In this document: in pieces, positions 16,468 to 19,494 of the stretch
Layout of the letters: each line of letters opens with the position of its first letter
Numbering within the stretch: the stretch's first letter is position 1
Assembly: GCA_023416135.1 (NCBI GenBank)
Contig: JAEZIF010000249.1
Span: 1 to 19,494 of the forward strand
Direction of reading: 5' to 3'
From: Pseudomonadota bacterium
GTDB lineage: Bacteria > Pseudomonadota > Alphaproteobacteria > Reyranellales > Reyranellaceae
Length of the DNA: 19,494 bases
Made by a program: the position numbers and the translations under genes
Notes under the pieces: model-generated
Seen by the model: the letters and a program-made list of their open reading frames with translations, nothing else
Database searches by the model: none
What the model was told of the DNA's origin: nothing

Positions 16468-17391
16468 ATGCCGTACAAGCCGCGCCGCGATTTCGTGGGC
16501 TATGGCGCCAACATGCCCGATCCCAAGTGGCCCAACGGCGCCCGCCTCGCGGTCAACTTCGTGATGAACTACGAGGAAGGCTCCGAGCCCTCCATCCAGG
16601 ACGGCGAGGACCACAGCGACACCGGTCTCAGCGAAGCCCACGGCATGGGCCAGACAGTGAAAGGCCGTGACCTCGCCGCCGAGAGCCTGTTCGAGTACGG
16701 CAGCCGAATCGGTTTCTGGCGCCTGATGCGCATCTTCGAGGAACGCCGGTTGCCGATGACGATCTACGGCTGCGGACTCGCCTTCGAGCGCAATCCCGAG
16801 GCGTCGGCGGCGATCGCCAAGGCGGGCCATGACATCTGTTCGCACGGCTGGCGCTGGATCAAGCACTACGAGCTCAGCGAAGCCGAGGAGCGCGACCACA
16901 TCGCCAAGGCCATTGCCTCGACCGAGAAGATGATCGGCCGCCGGCCCGAGGGCTGGTACTGTCGCTACGGACCGGGCGAGAACACGCGCCGCCTGGTCGT
17001 CGAGGAAGGCGGCTTCGAATACGACAGCGACTACTACGGCGACGAATTGCCGTTCTGGCTGAACGTCGAGGGCAATGGCCATCTCGTCGTGCCCTACTCG
17101 CTCACTACCAACGACGGCAAGTACATGGTGGGCATCGGCAACGCCGAGCAATGGTTCACGCTGCTGAAGGATTCCTTCGACATGCTGTACCGCGAGGGCC
17201 GGACGCAGCCGCGCATGATGTCGGTCGGCATGCATATGCGCGTGATCGGCCATCCCGGCCGCGCCGTCGGACTGGAGCGGCTGCTCGACTACATGCAGAA
17301 GCATGCCGGCGTCTGGATCACGAAGCGGGTCGACATCGCCCGGCACTGGACCAAGACCCATCCCTATCCGGGCAAGGGGCTGAATGACTGA
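16468..17391 (+). CDS. PuuE-type allantoinase / polysaccharide deacetylase family protein, copy 1
   Basis: 307 residues of the NodB-fold group containing the cofactor-independent allantoinase PuuE, which hydrolyses allantoin to allantoate. Landmarks: PRRDFVGYGANMPDPKWPNG at the start, FVMNYEEGSEPS (32-43), CSHGWRW (124-130), GWYCRYGPGENTRRLV (162-177), YDSDYYGDELPFW (185-197) and MSVGMHMRVIGHPGR (251-265). True PuuE proteins, as I remember them, have GWYTGRTGPNTRR where this has a Cys-Arg-Tyr variant, so the substrate may be a related cyclic amide. ATG 16468 has GGGAGAA 7 nt upstream; the alternative ATG 16450 overlaps the previous stop. Confidence 0.85.
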   Translation: MPYKPRRDFVGYGANMPDPKWPNGARLAVNFVMNYEEGSEPSIQDGEDHSDTGLSEAHGMGQTVKGRDLAAESLFEYGSRIGFWRLMRIFEERRLPMTIYGCGLAFERNPEASAAIAKAGHDICSHGWRWIKHYELSEAEERDHIAKAIASTEKMIGRRPEGWYCRYGPGENTRRLVVEEGGFEYDSDYYGDELPFWLNVEGNGHLVVPYSLTTNDGKYMVGIGNAEQWFTLLKDSFDMLYREGRTQPRMMSVGMHMRVIGHPGRAVGLERLLDYMQKHAGVWITKRVDIARHWTKTHPYPGKGLND

Positions 17392-17791
17392 GCTCGCCAA
17401 CGAGCCTCCTGTCATCCTTCGCCGCGCTCCGGACGACATGGGGTATTGTCTCGTCATGGAGACCAGACCGGTGATCCTGGTGCGCGACTGGCGGACGACG
17501 GAGGCTGCGCTGCAAGCCGCGCGCGCTAGCGGCACGTCGCCCGTCCTGATCACGCCCGAAGGCGCCGCGTCGTTCTACGGCGCAGGCTATCTCGGGGCGC
17601 TGCAGGTGCGTGCGGAGACGGAATTCCCCGATGTCGCCTTCGAGCTGATCGTCGATTGCGGCGACGCGCCTGGCCACGCGCTCGCCTGCCTGCGCTCCGG
17701 CGTGAAGCGGATCTCGATGAGCGAGCCGAACGACAAGATCGCCGACATTGCCCGGCAGATGGGCGCCCGATTGGTGAGGAGACCGACATGA
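17384..17791 (+). CDS. Small protein of unknown function between the two PuuE-like genes
   Basis: 135 residues, not recognised. There is no signal peptide or membrane segment. From about residue 28 it alternates predicted strands and helices: VILVRDW, TTEAALQAARASG, SPVLITPEG, FELIVDCGDAPGHALACLRSG, KRISMSEPNDKIADIARQMG, ARLVRR. That suggests a compact cytoplasmic alpha/beta fold. ATG 17384 overlaps the end of copy 1 by 8 nt with AAGGGG upstream, and the stop overlaps copy 2 in ATGA. An internal Met25 (17456) could be the real start. The tight coupling argues for a real gene acting with the two hydrolases, for example as a partner subunit or small-molecule binder; this is inference only. Confidence 0.75.
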   Translation: MTELANEPPVILRRAPDDMGYCLVMETRPVILVRDWRTTEAALQAARASGTSPVLITPEGAASFYGAGYLGALQVRAETEFPDVAFELIVDCGDAPGHALACLRSGVKRISMSEPNDKIADIARQMGARLVRRPT

Positions 17792-18711
17792 GCTGGCAGC
17801 CGACACGCGACCTCGTGGGCTATGGAGCCAATCCGCCCGATCCCAAGTGGCCGGACGGCGCGCGCGTCGCGATCAACTTCGTGGTGAACTACGAAGAAGG
17901 CTCCGAACCGTCGGTGCAGGACGGCGAAGGCTACACCGAGACCGGTCTCACCGAATCCTCGACCTCCTCGCAGGGCCTCGAGGGCCGCGACCTCGCGGCC
18001 GAAGGCATGTTCGAGTTTGGCGTCCGCGTCGGCTTCTGGCGCATCATGCGCGCCTTCCAGGAGCGCGGCCTGCCCCTCACCGTGTTCGGCTGCGCGCTGG
18101 CGCTGGAGCGCAACAAGCCGGCGGCCGAGGCGATCCGGCAATCCGGTTTCGACGTTTGCTGCCACGGCTGGCGCTGGGTGCGCCATTTTCAGCTGAGCGA
18201 AGCGGAGGAGCGCGAGCACATCGCCAGAGCGGTGAAGTCGCTGAAGCAGACCGTCGGCGAGGCGCCGGCCGGCTGGTACTGCCGCTATGGACCCAGCGTC
18301 AACACGCGCCGCCTGCTGCTGGAGCACGGCGGCTTCACCTACGACAGCGACTACTATGGCGACGAATTGCCGTTCTGGCAGACGGTCGAGGGCAAGCCCC
18401 ACCTGATCGTGCCCTACTCGCTTACCAACAACGATGGGAAATATGCCGCCGGCATGACGACTTCCGAGCAGTGGTTCACCCTCTGCCGCGACGCCTTCGA
18501 CGTCCTCTACAAGGAGGGCGCGACGATGCCCAAGATGATGTCGGTCGGTCTACATCAGCGCCTGATCGGCCATCCCGGCCGCACAGCGGGATTGTGGCGC
18601 CTGCTCGATTACATCCAGCAGCAGAAGGGCGTTTGGGTAACGCGCCGCCTGGACATCGCGAACCACTGGAAAACCACACATCCCTATCCGGGCAAGGGCT
18701 TGAACGAATAG
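17788..18711 (+). CDS. PuuE-type allantoinase / polysaccharide deacetylase family protein, copy 2
   Basis: 307 residues, the same length as copy 1, and alignable end to end without gaps. A hand count gives about 200 identical positions (roughly 65 %). It shares RDLVGYGANPPDPKWPDG, FVVNYEEGSEPS, GWYCRYGPSVNTRRL, YDSDYYGDELPFW, MSVGLHQRLIGHPGR and the ending HPYPGKGLN. The block that reads CSHGWRW in copy 1 reads CCHGWRW here, a Ser-to-Cys change beside the conserved His126. It begins within the preceding gene's stop (ATGA) with GAGGAG at good spacing. A hetero-oligomer with copy 1 or a second related substrate are both possible. Confidence 0.85.
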   Translation: MSWQPTRDLVGYGANPPDPKWPDGARVAINFVVNYEEGSEPSVQDGEGYTETGLTESSTSSQGLEGRDLAAEGMFEFGVRVGFWRIMRAFQERGLPLTVFGCALALERNKPAAEAIRQSGFDVCCHGWRWVRHFQLSEAEEREHIARAVKSLKQTVGEAPAGWYCRYGPSVNTRRLLLEHGGFTYDSDYYGDELPFWQTVEGKPHLIVPYSLTNNDGKYAAGMTTSEQWFTLCRDAFDVLYKEGATMPKMMSVGLHQRLIGHPGRTAGLWRLLDYIQQQKGVWVTRRLDIANHWKTTHPYPGKGLNE

Positions 18712-18762
18712 GCCACCGCCGCTATCACCGGCCGCCATCCAATGGACCATGGAGCCCAGGCC

Positions 18763-19494
18763 GTGAGAATTACCCGCACCGTCAAAAAAATCCTCGACAA
18801 CTACGAGAGCGATTGCCCCGGGACCAAGGCCAACCTCGCCCGCATCCTGATGCACGGCCGGCTGGGCGGCTCGGGCAAGATGGTGATCCTGCCCGTCGAC
18901 CAGGGCTTCGAGCACGGCCCGGCCCGCTCCTTCGCGCCCAACCCGGATGCCTACGATCCGCATTACCACTACCAGCTCGCGATCGACGCCGGGCTGAACG
19001 CCTACGCTGCGCCGCTCGGCCCGCTCGAGGCCGGCGCCGACACCTTCGCTGGCGCGATCCCGACCATCCTCAAGCTCAACTCGGCCAACTCGCTGTCGAC
19101 CAACAAGGACCAGGCCGTCACCGGCTCGGTGGGCGACGCCCTGCGCCTGGGCTGCTCGGCGATCGGCTTCACGATCTATCCGGGCTCGGAAGACCAATAC
19201 GCGATGATGGAGGAGATCCGCGAACTCTCCGAGGAAGCCAAGTCGGTCGGCCTCGCCGTCGTCATGTGGTCCTATCCGCGCGGCGGCAAGCTCGACAAGG
19301 CGGGCGAGACGGCGCTCGACGTCTGCGCCTACGCCGCCCACATGGCCGCCCTGCTCGGCGCCCACATCATCAAGGTCAAGCCGCCGACCGACGTGCTGTG
19401 GCAGCCCGAGGCCAAGGCCGCCTACGAGAAGGCCAACGTCGACAAGTCGACCCTGGCGGCGCGCATCAAGCACGTCATGCAGGCCACCTTCAAC
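18763..19494 (+). CDS. Class I fructose-bisphosphate aldolase (DhnA/archaeal type), C-terminus missing
   Basis: Open from GTG 18763 to the right window edge, 244 residues visible of an expected ~300. It carries LPVDQGFEHGPARSFAPNP (43-61), AGLNAYAAPLGPLEAGA, GFTIYPGSEDQYAMMEEI, MWSYPRGG (168-175) and HIIKVKPPTD. Lys204 or Lys206 in that last block is the probable Schiff-base lysine. This TIM-barrel DeoC/FbaB group splits fructose-1,6-bisphosphate into two triose phosphates. GGAG lies 8 nt before the GTG; ATG 18742 is in frame and adds seven residues but has no ribosome-binding site. The gap after the copy-2 hydrolase is 51 nt with no terminator seen, so read-through from the ureide operon is possible. 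Confidence 0.9.
   Translation, partial: MRITRTVKKILDNYESDCPGTKANLARILMHGRLGGSGKMVILPVDQGFEHGPARSFAPNPDAYDPHYHYQLAIDAGLNAYAAPLGPLEAGADTFAGAIPTILKLNSANSLSTNKDQAVTGSVGDALRLGCSAIGFTIYPGSEDQYAMMEEIRELSEEAKSVGLAVVMWSYPRGGKLDKAGETALDVCAYAAHMAALLGAHIIKVKPPTDVLWQPEAKAAYEKANVDKSTLAARIKHVMQATFN

Overview
The window looks like a piece of a GC-rich alphaproteobacterial chromosome. Reasons: GC-dominated codon choice; the order yebC-ruvC-ruvA-ruvB-ybgC-tolQ-tolR-tolA; a zapA / 6S RNA / 5-formyltetrahydrofolate cyclo-ligase block; a DUF4164-type coiled-coil gene beside zapA; and a tkt-gap pair. A Rhodospirillales or Reyranella-like host is my guess from gene content and was not tested.

Left part (1-7909), all genes on the minus strand. 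Read in transcription order: DUF4164 protein, zapA, 6S RNA, 5-FCL and a YmdB-type metallophosphoesterase. Next comes a short structured stretch ending in two tandem intrinsic terminators, which I propose is an unannotated small RNA. Then yebC, ruvCAB, ybgC and tolQRA; tolA runs off the left edge. Most ruv and tol genes are joined by ATGA or TGATG stop/start overlaps. This is housekeeping DNA: recombination, cell envelope, cell division and folate.

Middle part (8037-11106), plus strand: transketolase and glyceraldehyde-3-phosphate dehydrogenase, closed by a strong terminator. That terminator lies inside the 3' end of a convergent GntR/FadR-type regulator gene.

Right part (11061-18711): an accessory catabolic unit. 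The regulator is divergent from an eight-gene operon: an ABC importer of the polyamine/PotABCD type (ATPase, binding protein, two permeases), a ureidoglycolate-lyase-family protein, and two PuuE-type polysaccharide-deacetylase/allantoinase paralogues flanking a small unknown gene. The intergenic region carries two identical ATGTGCACAT palindromes exactly 21 bp apart and, downstream, a close match to a sigma-54 -24/-12 promoter. The ATPase start I chose (GTG 12048) lies just downstream of that promoter. The likely job is import and breakdown of an allantoin-like ureide or related C-N compound.

The window ends in a truncated class I fructose-bisphosphate aldolase. The catabolic unit therefore sits between gap and the aldolase gene, where many relatives have pgk. 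No tRNA, rRNA, CRISPR array, insertion sequence or phage gene was seen.
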